Shown here in pieces: positions 48,409-60,627 of a stretch of DNA of 64,000 nucleotides. The notes below the pieces were generated by a model. That model was not told where the DNA came from. It ran no database searches and saw only the letters and a list, made by a program, of their open reading frames with translations. Each line of letters opens with the position of its first letter. Position 1 is the stretch's first letter. This DNA is from Phallus indusiatus (lineage: Eukaryota > Basidiomycota > Agaricomycetes > Phallales > Phallaceae). The stretch is from NCBI GenBank assembly GCA_027605045.1, contig JAQFWX010000143.1, positions 1 through 64,000 on the forward strand, given 5' to 3'. The translations under genes were made by a program, and so were the position numbers.

Positions 48409-50247
48409 ATGAGCTCAAGTTCCGACCTTTACCTCCCGCCACAATTCATAGAAGAATTGGGTCTTCCGAGTTCCTTACCGTTCAGCGTAACCCACGTCGA
48501 TTGGGCGGACAACGGGTAAGATTCACTATCATCTTCAGCACGGAGAAATTTTGGCTAATAGAGTACCTTTAGAGATGATGCATATACCAATGCACCTCCG
48601 GAGAGATATCTCCCAACCACGCTCTGAGTCAGGATCTGGGATATGGCCAGCCGTCAGACTCGGATCCCAGTGGCTTATCGATGGGTCCCTCTGGCGGGTA
48701 TTTCCACATGCCCGGACATGTGCTCAATAAGCCTTGTGACACGTGGGGCTCTCTTTATTGTCTATGAAAGTGTCGTCTAACAATCTTTTTTACTCTCTAT
48801 AGTGTTGATTCCGGTTCGTACTCGCATCCGGTGTGTGTCGAACCAACTCAGTACATTCATAATCCATACGTCGGACCCTTGGACTCGTAAATTTTTTATT
48901 TTTCTTCAATATTACGATAATTGATGAAATATTAGACGCTCCACGCAAGATCTCAACACGTCTCATGCCGAGTATGTAGATCCATACCGCACAGACTGGG
49001 AGTTGGGAATGTGAGACTTCATTTTACTTTTCGTGTCGAAGATACATACTAAACATACCACTTTCCAAAGGCATCTCTTTTCCAACTCCCGGACACCTTT
49101 ACACACATATCACATTAACACAGGAACGCTGAGTAGCAACGTATCCCATTACGACGTGAGGCAAGGTAACGAGGAGCTGGGTTATGAATTAGACCAACGA
49201 GGGTCGCACATACACCCTCTGCGCCACAACACCTTGGTACGAGGTACTGAAGCGGCTGCGCACAATATCCGGCAGTCTCGGCTCCCTTGTCCGAAAACAA
49301 CCCATGTCACTGCCGGGACAGACACCATCGTACCCCCTGCACATAGTTTTCCTTATCCAACCACCTCTGCTTCTTACGATTCCGTGTTATCTTCTCCATA
49401 CAACTTTTCGTATCGTTCTCAAACAATGCCTCATTCTCAGGACCCTGTACCTTCTAGTTCTTCACTTCTCACTTCCGCGTCGGCTATCCCAACCCCCATG
49501 CGGGGTCCAGTACAGGCCCCGTCAAATGTCACTTTGCCCACCGCCTTTCATTCATCGAACCTATCATCTTCCTTCTCCTCTCCACTATATCCGATTATGC
49601 CCATCCACAACGCCGCTTTCGTTACCGCACCGTCAAACCATTCTCTCCCTCCTGTGCATCAACCCCAGCAAAAATACCGGCCTATCCTTCCTGCCAAAAA
49701 GCGAGCTCGGACAGCCAAAAAGGCCCCACTTGTCATCGTGCCTGCAATCAAAAAATATCGCAGAATGGAACAAAATTTGCCCAGCAAGCATAAAAGAGCT
49801 CCGGTTCGGAGTCAGGAATGGCTAGACAGGTATTTCCCCAGCAGGGGTCCATGCACGTTATGCGGAGCAGAGTCTTCGGTTTGGCGAAACGACCGATCAC
49901 TAGAGCATTTGGTTTCATCGCACATTATCCAGGATGTCAAGAACGTCGAGCATTTCGACGACGACGCTTTCAAAAATAGGTCTGCACCTCTCGTGGAAAC
50001 CGAGGCTCAATTTGCTTTCGTACGTGAGCAGATTAAGCAGATAAAGTGCTCATTATGTACGGATGTCGAGACCTCTCTAGTGACCAGGAGAATCAACATG
50101 GAGCAGCACCTGAGGATGAAGCATAAAGAGCTTACAGGCACGGATGTATGGAAAAACGAGCTGAGTCGTTTGAAAGCGCTGATACCAGAAAAAAAAGATT
50201 GGTACAGTTATAACGATAGATTCCTGTATTATTTCCCTAGAAAATGA
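48409..50247 (+). CDS. C2H2-like zinc-finger protein
   Basis: Five exons (48409-48515, 48629-48742, 48803-48886, 48936-49010, 49071-50247) give 518 residues. The first 350 residues are low in complexity and rich in Ser, Pro, Thr and His, as in transcription-factor activation regions. A basic strip follows (PAKKRARTAKKAP), then two CxxC...H...H units: CTLCGAESSVW ... HLVSSH, and CSLCTDVETS ... HLRMKH. Both have longer loops than classical fingers. The overall plan suggests a nuclear DNA-binding protein, probably a transcription regulator specific to basidiomycetes. The first intron acceptor (GCTCTGAG, 48628) was chosen because it keeps the QDLGYGQPSDSDPSG frame; other acceptors give stops. Confidence 0.7.
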
Positions 50248-51294
50248 CACTTAGTACTGAGTTCATATCGTAGTTGTTGTGTCTGAACCTCGTGAAAATT
50301 GTGGGCCTGATTGTGTGTAGAGCTAGCGAACAGCAAACAGGCTCCATCGATGAGATGATGTTTTGTGACTTGTGACATGCGTGACACTAACGGGCGCTCC
50401 GAATCCATCTTGGCGAACATCCAAAATCTCACAAAATGACTCCTTTGCACATTTCCCAATGCAGCTAGATCGGACTTTTTACCCAAACGACGGACAGAAC
50501 GGAACGGGACAGATGTACCTTGCGACACGACTAAGTTTGTTTGAACAGCCTACATACTCCGGAGGCTGGAGTTCCAGAATCTAGTCCGCCAGGTCCGTCA
50601 CAATATACACAATTAGTTTGTGACTTATCTAACTCCTTGTGGGATTATTTCTCTTCAGTATTTATGTCAACGTTATGAGACTTTCTGAACAAGCCTTTGT
50701 AGCTTCTTAGTTATACACCGGGCGAATCATGATTAGATAGCCTCGTCAACCTGAAAACTCAAAAAGTGGACTTGACATCAGTACTGCATCACGATTTTGA
50801 CATCAAGTTTCCGGAAAGCTTGTCGACCAGCACGCGTGTTAGTTGAGGTACTTCGTATCTGAAACCTGGTGAACTGAGAACATCAAATGCATTTGGGGAG
50901 CACCTATTCTACGGATAATTGGCCCAAATCCAACAATTATACGTTTGATACCCGATATTTTGCGTACGGATAGTCTCCTTTTCCCAACATGAACGATCGT
51001 CTCGATTGCCTCGCCAGGCTGTATTCTAAAACATCACTTGCAAAGTCGGCTCAATCCTGTCATGGTCCACGCGCTCATAAGCGGTTACCAACAAAAGCTA
51101 GTCGATGGTGGCAGCATGCTCGCTGGCAAATGACCAGTAGTTGTTATGAAGGGCACTTTATCCGAGCGTACCTGAATCCCTTCTAGATTGCCGTTGGTTT
51201 CGCCTGCACAGTCTAACTGAGCCAAGGGCTTTTTGGTATACCTCTATAAACGAGCATGTTATCTTCGTATTTGCGGCTCTTCAAAGACCTGTCG
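50248..51294. other. gene-free segment
   Basis: No gene is seen between the zinc-finger stop and DUF6533 copy 5; open frames are short. An in-frame ATG at 51256 is an alternative start for copy 5. Confidence 0.4.
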
Positions 51295-52692
51295 ATGATA
51301 CGTCTCGATAACTTTACTACAGTGCTACCGTCAGAAAGCTTTTTAGTTCTAGAAGCCCGAGATTCGTTCACTGTCTCATTGTTCCAAGGTTATTTCAAAT
51401 TATTTCAAACTATTAACTCGTTGATATTTTCAAAATCAGCTGCTGTTTGTGCACTTTTTATATGGGACATCATGCTTACTTTCGGTCAAGAAATGGAGGC
51501 TATTTGGAAGTCCGTATTCGATTAAATTGTGTCTCAGGTGAAGAAACTCAAGACTCATACATGCTTGTTTTAGAACTCGAATCAGTATTGTCAACTATTT
51601 CTTCTTTATCATCCGATACCTAGCTTTGAGTGTATCGGTGTTAGTAATAGTAGTTTCCATATGTCTTATGTATAAGCTGATGAGCCCTCATTCTTAGGAT
51701 ATCCATCGTCATTAGTCAATCTCGCTTCAAGACGGGAGATATCGTTTGCCGGCTATATACCTGGTATTGTTCGATAGGCGGTTTTATAGTGGTATGTAGC
51801 ATGGATGCGCTACTTGCGTATCGTGGTATGTTTTCATGGTTATGTTTTGCAAATTTTATATTATAAATCAATCACTTCAATCAGCCTTTGCTTTTTACGG
51901 AAGAGACCGGAGAATTCTAGTTGGTTTAGGAATTCTCTGGATGTTGAAAAGCACAGCATCTGTGCTTTTCTCAATTTTGTTCACCCTCAAATCGCCAGTT
52001 GTTTTTTCCAAGGCTATATTTGTACGAGGAGTTCTTGGAAAATGTATCGCAGTACATTTCCCTCATTTTGTACATGACGCCTGGTAAGTCCTTGTCCAAT
52101 ACGTACGCCGATCTCTGAGTGAATATAAATTATCAACTAGGATATCCGAGATGCTTTTTCAATCTTTCCTTCTATTTCTGATATCAGTGAGGTAATTCAC
52201 GTTTCATCCATGCGTTTTTTGCTCTTGGCTATAATTCAGCAGGTCTATCGTGTTAACGATCGCTTCTTGGAAGATAATGGGCATGTCTACACTTTGTTAT
52301 ATTTTTATTAGAGATGGGTTGTGGGCTTTTGCTCTCATTAACGGTGAGATTACCATTTACCTCTTGATATTGATTGAAGTCCTGAAGAAAATTCATAACT
52401 AATAGTAACCTTTATTGTTTTCGCTCTTCAAACGAAACCCGTTAGTCTAGCAATAATACAGTGTGTCACTAATCTTGTGATCTTATCTTCGACGGGGTAT
52501 TGACTAGAATATTTTGTTTAGGACGGCCGTTGTCTTTGTGGGAATTGCGGTAGGATTTCATTTTCATCTGTTTTATCACGTCTAACGAGGTCGTCGAAAT
52601 ATGAGGGGGGTCGTCTAATACTTAATCTAAGAAGCTTTAAAGAGCCTTCGCGTCCTATAATAACACTTCAAACCTCCTCAAACGTACAGTAA
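51295..52692 (+). CDS. DUF6533 multi-pass membrane protein, copy 5
   Basis: Ten exons (51295-51388, 51440-51509, 51574-51639, 51698-51825, 51885-52083, 52141-52191, 52243-52343, 52406-52460, 52522-52549, 52606-52692) give 292 residues. Signatures are WDIMLTFGQEMEAIW, NYFFFIIRYLALS, YGRDRRILVGLGILW, SEMLFQS, CYIFIRDGLWAF and GGRLILNLRSF (Gly for the usual Ser). The tail is short (about 18 residues). The N-terminal extension ending SLFQ is like copy 4, so copies 4 and 5, in opposite orientation, are probably sisters. An in-frame ATG at 51256 would add 13 residues. Confidence 0.78.
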
Positions 52693-53214
52693 ATTTACGA
52701 TATAATTTAATGATTATCTTTCGAATTAGAAGAGCCCTTTAATTACAGTGACTTTTAAAGATGAATCAGGGAATCGGAGACTGGATATCGGAATCCTTAC
52801 CGGAATCCCATTCCATGTGAATTTGAGTCTCGTTCAAGGCGGTTTCTCCGAGCTGTCCTGCGGTCTGCGGCTCTGCGCCCCTGATCGGGCGATTTGTTAG
52901 CCGAGAGGGAAGGAATTTCCAACAAGATACACAGCTGCCTTAAGGTGACTGTAGCGAAGGACATTCTTTTTTGTCTGTTTTCCATCATGAGAAATGTCCA
53001 GCCGTGGCACCAAAAACCTTGTATGAGCTGTCCCGCCTGTCAAAGTCGTGTGGTGTCCTGTGGACGCGGCAAACCTGATGACGTCTTTCTGTGACAGAAT
53101 CAATGATCACCGCGGTTCCCACCCAGTGGCAAGTGGGCCCTGCCCCATGGGTAATCGAAAGTCCAATTCTCATAATCCATTCATTGTTATCTTCATCCTC
53201 CATCTATTGTAACT
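52693..53214. other. intergenic stretch before peroxiredoxin gene
   Basis: No gene is seen; the end should be the peroxiredoxin promoter. The start codon at 53215 is preceded by a pyrimidine-rich leader. Confidence 0.4.
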
Positions 53215-54055
53215 ATGACCTCCATCGTTTCATCCGCCACCGCCACAGCGGCGGCAGCAGCTCATGCGGCAGCCGCAGCTTTGTCGACTACCCTGCAGAT
53301 CAAGGTATATAATAAGTCTGTTGCTCTTCTGGCTAAGAATTTGAGCTGAAAAACACACACACGCACGCTACACAACATTTCACACATCCTGTACTTTTGT
53401 TTAGCCTGGTTCATCTATTCCTGATGTTGCAGTCAAAGAGAACGATCCTGATCAGACATTTTCACTGGCCAACCTACCTGGAAAGAACATCATCGTACGT
53501 ACCACCCGATGATTGTCACCGATCGGGATATCGCAGAATTGACAAAGGAGGATTTTGCATTGTAGCTTGGTGTTCCGGGTGCTTTCACTACACCCTGTTC
53601 TGCTCAGATACCCGAGTATATCAAGCTGTACTCGGAATTTGCCAGCAAAGGCATCGCCGGGATCTATGTTATCGCCGTCAACGACGTTTTTGTCACCAAA
53701 GCATGGAAGGAGAAATTAGCGCCTAATGGAACTCGTACGTTACCTTGTACAGAAAGGATAGAATTTGCTTGACATCCATTTGTTATAGCTATTCATTTCA
53801 TTGCCGATGATCAATGTACATTTTCAACACATGTCGGACTAGTGTTCGACGGGACTGCCCTTTTGGGAGCACCACGATCTAAGGTGAGAACATTTCCAGA
53901 ATTCAAGGTTGGCGTTTCCTGACCGACGTGTGGATGACATTGTTCAGCGATATGCCTTAATCGTCGAAGACAGCAAAGTGAAAGAGGTTTTCATTGAGGC
54001 TGCTCCCACCGATATTATTCTCACGAAAGCTGAGACTGTTTTGAGTAAGATTTGA
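53215..54055 (+). CDS. peroxiredoxin, Prx5/Ahp1 type
   Basis: Five exons (53215-53304, 53405-53494, 53566-53734, 53789-53883, 53948-54055) give 183 residues of the thioredoxin fold. The redox motif PGAFTTPCSAQIPEY holds the peroxidatic cysteine, within the Prx5 context (AVNDVFVTKAWKEKL and the FIADDQCTFS segment). Canonical enzymes read PGAFTPTC; here Thr-Pro are swapped. The Pro and Thr of the PxxxTxxC active site still need checking by alignment. A 30-residue Ala/Thr/Ser-rich N-terminus precedes the usual start (PGSSIPDVAV). It is too poor in Arg for a clear mitochondrial signal. The protein reduces peroxides using thioredoxin. Confidence 0.88.
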
Positions 54056-54521
54056 AAATCACAGAATTATTAGGAGGGATTTCTGGAAGAAATGTAAAAT
54101 GAAAAGAATACATATATTAGCAACAATGATATGATTTGACTGGTATATAGGATGATTATGAACCGACTAGAGATTATAACGAAATCATCGGATTGCGTCA
54201 TGCTGGAAAATCTTTAGAAGAAGTGAGGATCCCAGTTGTTTCAACCAGACTTCGAGGAAGTATGTATAAAAAAAAAGATTGACAAGAAGGAAAAAGGCGG
54301 AAACAAAAATGCAGAAACGTCACACATGTCACAATAAGTTCGAAGTGATGGAAGCCCAGACCCGTTTGGACGCGGACCGCTTGTGCCAAACTCTTTTTTC
54401 GTGTTTTCGCCTTTCCGTCCACATATTTTTACATGTATATTCTCATTAGTGGGAGTACTTTGAAAAAGGCCATAATTCTGTATATCAAATTAGATAATTG
54501 AGGTTCGCGGGATTCAGAATG
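54056..54521. other. intergenic stretch
   Basis: No gene is seen between the peroxiredoxin stop and the DUF5745-like gene; the latter's true start may lie in this interval. Confidence 0.35.
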
Positions 54522-55602
54522 GATGGAACTTTTATTGGTATGGTTTTTTATCCTGATCTTATAGGAAAATATGGGCGATTCATCCTCAGAGTTTTTTTAT
54601 TTATAGAACATCTAGTTGACGATGTGAATGATCTTCTCAAGCAGCTCTGTTTACCACTTGTCATTGAGACGCCATACGACCTGACTCCATCATTTCTCCT
54701 TGCAATCTTAGAATCCATTCTCCGAGACCGTCTTCCTATTCCGTCAGAAATTCGTACCTCAACCGCTCAAAAGTCAAAAATAGAGATGATGAAGATACTA
54801 TTGGGAGTACTGGAAGATGATATTTTGGAAAAGGACATCGGGTTATCAGAGATTGATCCGAAGAGGCTAGCTGCTGGAGAGTTGGATGAACTTATCTTTG
54901 TAGGACAGGTCTTGTGCCAATTGGGTTATGAAAAGCTTACGCTTCCAAGACCTTCCGATAACGAAGATAGGAACAAAGCTGAAGAAGAAGCTCGAGCAGC
55001 CATTCGACCCTTGTCACGAGCGAACACTAGTTCTAACACGGTTGACTCAAGCTACGAAGAGTCAGAAACAGCCCCTACTTCTATCTCCAACGGTTCGGTT
55101 ACGCCAACCGCACATCAACCATCGCCATCGCCACCTTCAACGCCCAAATGCACCCACCAGCTCGAGTTTCCCGAGTTTTTCTTCAATGGGGGTATACGCG
55201 ATGACTCAGGTGAGAACAAGAAAGAGGTAACTCAAAGCTTGTTCAGTTATTCCTTAGAAAGTCACAGTATCCCTGGGGCAACTCAATCTGGTGCTGGCGT
55301 TCGACATGAAGGACTATTGAAAAGAGTCTCTGAGTTGGAAGAAATACGGGAATTTGAATCCAGACAAAGGCGTTTTTCAAAAGTATGTTTCACATTCTAT
55401 TCAGCTAGCTTCAATGATGCCGACATTTCGCAATTAGCCTTTTTCACCACCATCACCTCCTAAACCTCCCAAAATTCACAACTCAAACAAATACCTGTAT
55501 CCTACCCAATACACTTTAGCCCTACTTCGAGAACGGGCAGAGCTCCTCGAAGAACTGGCGCGTCTCAAATTAATCAGGGCTTCCAGATCTATTCATTCTT
55601 AA
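54522..55602 (+). CDS. DUF5745 (CEP95-like) domain protein
   Basis: A main exon to 55382, intron 55383-55437, then a last exon 55438-55602. The segment VDDVNDLLKQLCLPLV followed by TPSFLLAILESIL and LGVLEDDIL resembles the N-terminal DUF5745 domain of CEP95-related fungal proteins. After it come a Ser/Pro-rich linker, a short charged coiled-coil-like stretch (KRVSELEEIREFESRQRR) and a Leu/Glu-rich helix at the end (TLALLRERAELLEELARLK). Function is unknown; relatives localise to centrosomes in animals. The start is uncertain: the first 25 residues are hydrophobic and an N-terminal intron may be missed. A better start could be upstream or at MGDSSSE (about 54573). Confidence 0.6.
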
Positions 55603-55810
55603 TTTTTTGTTTTTGTTATCTCCCGCTGTCGCTTTGTTATACTGTTGTTCACTTGTTGTTGTTGTTATTATTATTGTATAATGTAATCTTCTTGTTTTGC
55701 CGTGTTTTTCTGTTTCTTAGTCACGTTTTCATCGATGTATGGAAGTACTAGTATTCCAATGAAAACATGTAGTTAATAGTACGGAATTCAAATTCAAATT
55801 CAAATTCAAT

Positions 55811-56275
55811 TTAATTGGCACTACGAGCTTTTTCCAACTCAGCAGCGTATTGCTTTGGGGTTAGTGTTTTCTAATGGAAGAAACAATCCATCAAAAGTTG
55901 GTTTAGATCATATAATTGTGGTCCGATTTTTTGTTCACCTGCGAAAACGCGTGCATCTGGGCGATCTGCGTTTTGAGAAGTTCATTGACTAGAATTTTTC
56001 ACGTTAGCAAGAAAAAGACCGTTGACGATGGAATCTACATACTCATTCGATGTCGGGCCAATGTTGTCTTTCCTTCGAAGGCCTGACAGAAGGTAACAGT
56101 CAGGATAGCCCTTTTTTTGAAGAGCAAAGTGTTTTGTGAACCGCTGACGTACCTCACTAACGATGAGTACAGCATAACTCTCGCCACATCCACTGGATTG
56201 ATCCGCTATATCCAGATGTGATACGGGAATGGCGTTCTTCAAAGCCTCTTCGAGAAGTTTTTGAGAAATGGGCAT
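55811..56275 (-). CDS. BolA-like protein (BOLA2/Fra2 type)
   Basis: Four exons (56275-56153, 56082-56043, 55988-55939, 55870-55811) give 90 residues, the usual size. The BolA fold is marked by LLEEALKNAIPVSHLDI, a CGESYAVLIVSE segment with the conserved cysteine of cytosolic BolA2-like proteins, FEGKTTLARHRM and MHAFSQKTLTPKQY with the invariant His. Cytosolic BolA proteins bind [2Fe-2S] clusters with monothiol glutaredoxins and, in yeast, regulate iron-responsive factors. Intron positions keep the family sequence intact at all three junctions. Confidence 0.93.
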
Positions 56276-56792
56276 TTTCTGAACAGCTAAAGAGAGAGAG
56301 AAGAGTGGGGGTTGGTAATAAGAGATGATGATAGAAAGATCGTACGTGTGGTTTATCTGATAAGAGTATTCATTCAATCTGGATTACATAACCTCAGCTC
56401 TACTTTTCACGCTCGTGTCTACTTCGCACTTGCACTTTGATTAAAAACTTGACAGGGGGATAGTGAAAGAATGTGTGAAAAGAAAAAGAAGAGAAAGGTG
56501 CGAGATATCGTGATTATTGTGAAATTGCGTGTTTTTAGTGGGTACCAGTACCGTGTGAAGCTGGTCGTGATGGGGTATGATTCATTACGAGCCAATAAGA
56601 CGAGGTAATTACAAAACTACAGCAAATAGGGTGTATGACTTTCTAATCATATAAGAGAAACACCTTTATCAGATACGCTATTCAGTCCCAGATTAAACGT
56701 AAATAAGCGAGTTACGAGTATAAGTTACTCCAATCTGACCTTCCCACACCAGATCGTGTGCTCAGTCCTTTTGGTTGCTATTGAGGTAGCTG

Positions 56793-58056
56793 TCACTGGC
56801 CGTTGCGATAAAGACCTGCGGTATCGGGCGGACATCGTGAATAATCAATTACCAATCTCCTACCCAAAATACTTCTCCAAGAATATTTTAGGAATGTTTA
56901 TACCTGACAGGGTTAACGCGTAGACACAGATGAGTGGAAGTAGCAGGAAGAGTATTGCTTCCGTTCGGTACAGGAAAGGAAGACTTGACAGGCCGAAATA
57001 CACTCCTATTATGTATTGACCAAATCTAGCGAATAAGAGGATAGAGGTGCTTTAGTACTCGACTATGATGGTCCTTTTTAAAATGTGGCAAGTCAACTTA
57101 CGCAACGAGGTATATCGTGTTCCCAAGGAACAGGCACACCCAATAGCTTCGTGTGATCACTGCAATCAACAAAAGCTGCACAACACCAAGAGTAAGAAAG
57201 CATGGGAAGAATGCATTAATAGCTATATCAAATGCGTATGCGTATTCGACGTAGTTTGATTCGGAAGAGCCTGGTACCCCTCCTCCCGCTGCCGCTGAGC
57301 CAGAGCGTCTCGCTCCTAGTGTTTCCGCCCTTGCTGCTGGTATTCGAAAAAGAATGTTCGCAAAGAAGTATAGCAATGTTGCAACGAAGAAGCTTGATAG
57401 TAGAAAATCTCGGCAGACCATTGTTAGGATTAATGTCAGGGCATCGTTAGGGGAAAGGGTATACACTATTGACCATAGGACGGAAACGACTAGTTAAGAC
57501 AAAGAAGAGAATTAGCGCGTGGCTATATGATGGGAAGAAAAAGACTTGCAAACTATGCATCCAATGATGAGAACGAGAATAGCGGGGTCGTCTCTTGCCC
57601 ATGTGTTTTTGGTCTCTGAATAACACGGACGTTAAAACGAAAAACGTGAGAGATAACATACTCAGAACACAGAACATACGCTTATGGAAATAAAGAAGCT
57701 TATACCTAATATATATTGGCATAAGCTACTACGAATCAATGCGACTGGGATCCCCGCACTTACACCTTTCTTGGTGCAACACAAAGATAAGTCAGCTGCC
57801 ACGCCGCCATTTCGTAGTCCTACAACATCAACAATGAAAACTATCAAAACCTGAGAACATCATAGAATAAGCAAAGAAACGAGAAACAAATACGCACCAT
57901 TTGTTGGAACTTGTGTAGTCTTTTGAATATCGGAGGGAGCTTCCATGTCGACACTGAAGAGATCAGTCCTGATGTTGATAATCCAGTCTGACCTGAATGG
58001 TTATGGTTCGAGTAGGTGGACATTGATAGTGGGAAAGCGTCGCCAGGTGAAACCAT
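56793..58056 (-). CDS. UNC-50/Gmh1 family Golgi membrane protein
   Basis: Exons are 58056-57898, 57819-57764, 57705-57680, 57615-about 57553, 57489-57102, 57025-56904 and 56815-56793, giving about 278 residues. Family landmarks in order are LPPIFKRLHKFQQM, DYEMAAWQLTYLCVAPRKVY, a YFHKQTKNTWARDDPA block, and then membrane helices including FFPCFLTLGVVQLLLIAVI and YLPL-like ends. UNC-50/Gmh1 proteins sit in the Golgi and act in vesicle trafficking and receptor assembly. An Ala/Gly/Ser insert (GSAAAGGGVPGSS) lies in a loop. The junction between exons 4 and 5 cannot be joined in frame with a GT donor (it would need to end ATAG|TT), so a base may be missing or the donor is unusual. The start could also be 58023. 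Confidence 0.85.
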
Positions 58057-58441
58057 CACATGCGTTGTTATTTTGAGTGTTTGTTGGTTGAAGTCGATGT
58101 TAGCGTGCACTGCACGCGGCACGGGTGCTACGGAGCTTGAACTGGCTTGTGGGGCCGGTTGCCGGACCTGAAACGGCAACCCCCGGATATATCTCAAATT
58201 TGGAAAAATGCTGTCATAAACTTCAATGCAGATTGAATTATGAGTGAATACATATAAAACCGATAAATCAAATGCTACAACAAAATTGGCTCGTCTCTCG
58301 AGCATATACATATGATATGAGTATTTTATGCTTGTCCATTGATGCGCTCTATCGTTTTTTACCGAAAAAGCCTTTACATTTCCGTCGCGATTGATTGAGA
58401 GGAGTTTTTTTTGAAGGAGTTTTTTTGCCGTAGCCTTGCTT

Positions 58442-59857
58442 CTACGGGACGAGCTCGTCACTCTGGGATGCAATATTGTCATTGTCAACTGACTCAGTAA
58501 GGGTACTGAGCCGTATTTTGTTGCCTAACCAGTGTATATTCCCGCTTGGGTCGCTATTGGAATTATTTCTCAGACTCCTTAAGTTGAGTATCAAGCGGCT
58601 TCCCTATAAGTCGTCAGAGTTACATCATTGACGATGCGAGCAATACTTTTGATCAGGCTTACTGTGATCCCCATTAAATCTATGAGTGTCCTGAATCAAG
58701 TTAGTTCCCAAATATATGAACGAAGGACTTTCAGGCTAACATACTGGAGTGTTGTCACACTGGTTTTGTTTACCCGAATGAAGGAAATGACGAAAACCAC
58801 TGTCGGTAATACCAGTCAGCCTGTTATTCCTGAGGTCTGTATATAGTCTCACCACAAAGATGAAGTAACACCCAGAGCCCATCCCTGACGAAAATATAAT
58901 AAAGAACAGGTATTCCCGTTGTTTTCCAGGCAATAATTGCTAGTCTTATAAATCTATGATCATGTCAACCTGAGTTCAACGAGCAGATGAGAGGCATGAA
59001 TACATTACCTTCCTACGATCAGAAAGAAAAGAATGAAATGAAATATTATTTCAGATATCCTTGGTGCATGTGGTTTAATCAGAACCGATCATGTATATGT
59101 ACGTGTGAATGCATGATACTCACAAGGTATCATATGAGTGGGCATAATGGTCGGATTTGACGCATTCCCCAAAGATATTTCCACTTACAAAAAACGGGGT
59201 AAAGAAAATTGGAGATCCGATGCAAAACAAAATTGAAAAAACTAGAAGTATCACAGCATTCGAGAGCCACAGAAAGACTAGACCGGCTAACATTCTTCGA
59301 CTTCTTTCGTAGAAGGCAAAGACTGAATTTTGGAGTGAGAAAAAGGTATCGACAAGGCACAAGTTATGAGACACACTTCGATAGATCAATAATGCATCCA
59401 TGCTGACCATTAACAGGGTGTTACACGTTACGAGAAACAACATATAGAAGTGACAAGTATCTTCCGTAATAACTATGCTCTGGGCTACAATAACTCTCAT
59501 TCTAGAGAAATATTCATTAATTTATGAACTGAAAAAAAGATGTATTTATTTACTTACATCGCTGAGACGAGAGTTAAGTATCGGATGATAAAGAAGAGGT
59601 AGTTAACGGTGCCGCGTTGAGCTCTGAAAAATGGTACTCCTAGTAAGGTCAGCATATCATGAATCAGATGATAAACTAACTTCCAAACTAGCTGGACTTC
59701 CTGATCATAGGTGATCAAAGTATCCCATATCAAAAGAACGGCAGCGGGAGCTAGCAAGTAAAATCAACAACTGTCAGCTAATCGGCGGTAATCTCAAATG
59801 ACCTTGGTAATACGAAACATATGGCTCCGAGACTTGGAATGGGACGGTTGAGTTCAT
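58442..59857 (-). CDS. DUF6533 multi-pass membrane protein, copy 6
   Basis: Ten exons (59857-59803, 59750-59681, 59623-59558, 59501-59377, 59322-59124, 59059-59009, 58953-58853, 58799-58745, 58690-58663, 58603-58442) sum exactly to 303 residues. Signatures are WDTLITYDQEVQLVW, NYLFFIIRYLTL, YERSRRMLAGLVFLW, YYIFVRDGLWV and GSRLILNLRSL, followed by a 45-residue polar tail with HWLGNKIRL. The end of exon 5 encodes Leu where the other copies have Trp. The gene lies 385 bp upstream of the UNC-50 start on the same strand. Copies 6, 7 and 8 form a run in one orientation. Confidence 0.8.
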
Positions 59858-60627
59858 TCTGGCTGCTGCCAGTGGAACAGGCCAGCTGAAAGTATGAAGA
59901 ATCAATTTATAAAAGAACAAGGTTCGGAAGGATATTGTGAGCGCTCGGAAACCCCGTTGTCCTGAGATGATTGGTTATGGTTTCAAGGTGCTTTGGTGGT
60001 GCAAGTATCCGCATTTTTTAGTAATTATCTTACTCAAACATGGAGATTACTCAACAATCACGCAATTATGCCGTAACGCTACATAAGGACAGCCAGTGAA
60101 AATATTGACGAGTGACCAAAAATACACTAAATTATGTAGTAAGGAGCCTGGAGGTCATGTTGACGTTGTTGAAATACGTTTGTTGCGCTGCTCGAATTTA
60201 TAATATACTAGTCTAAATTTCGCTTTGCGGATGAGTCTTCATATGCTTCAAGTGACTGAGAGTAACTATGATGGGATACTAAATCAACTAATTTAGGCTT
60301 GCGGCAGCTGTACTAAAATAGAACCGCCAGCTGATGCCCGCCAATTATAGGGTATTCCGAGAGAGTATTAGAAGTGCCGGTGAGGTGAGACCATTACATC
60401 GGCCTTGGCAGGCGTCTTCACGGCAGAACAAATGGAGGTCCTATCGAAACATGGAGTGTTTTTTTTTTTTTACGCGAGAGCTTCAATTTCATTGATTCAG
60501 CCAGGTATCGTTAATTTTTTTTCACGGCCTTTTATTCCTTGTAAGCCGACCACTGTCTGCGTCAGGTCCAATCATCAATGAGCAGTCCTGATTTCGAATC
60601 ATTATTAGCCAGTACTTGTTTTTCTAT
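59858..60627. other. intergenic stretch between DUF6533 copies 6 and 7
   Basis: No gene is seen. It contains the upstream region of copy 6 and a T12 run at about 60460. Confidence 0.4.

Noticed and set aside
51540..51640. A frameshift in exon 3 of DUF6533 copy 5
   Set aside because: At first the exon seemed one base short. Recounting gave the standard 66 nt with NYFFFIIRYLALS in frame, so the copy is treated as intact.
57844..58488. 214-codon minus-strand open frame as a long N-terminus of UNC-50
   Set aside because: It overlaps the tail of DUF6533 copy 6 and the extra 140 residues do not look like the family. UNC-50 proteins start shortly before the LPPIFKRLHKFQQ segment, so the ATG at 58056 or 58023 is preferred.
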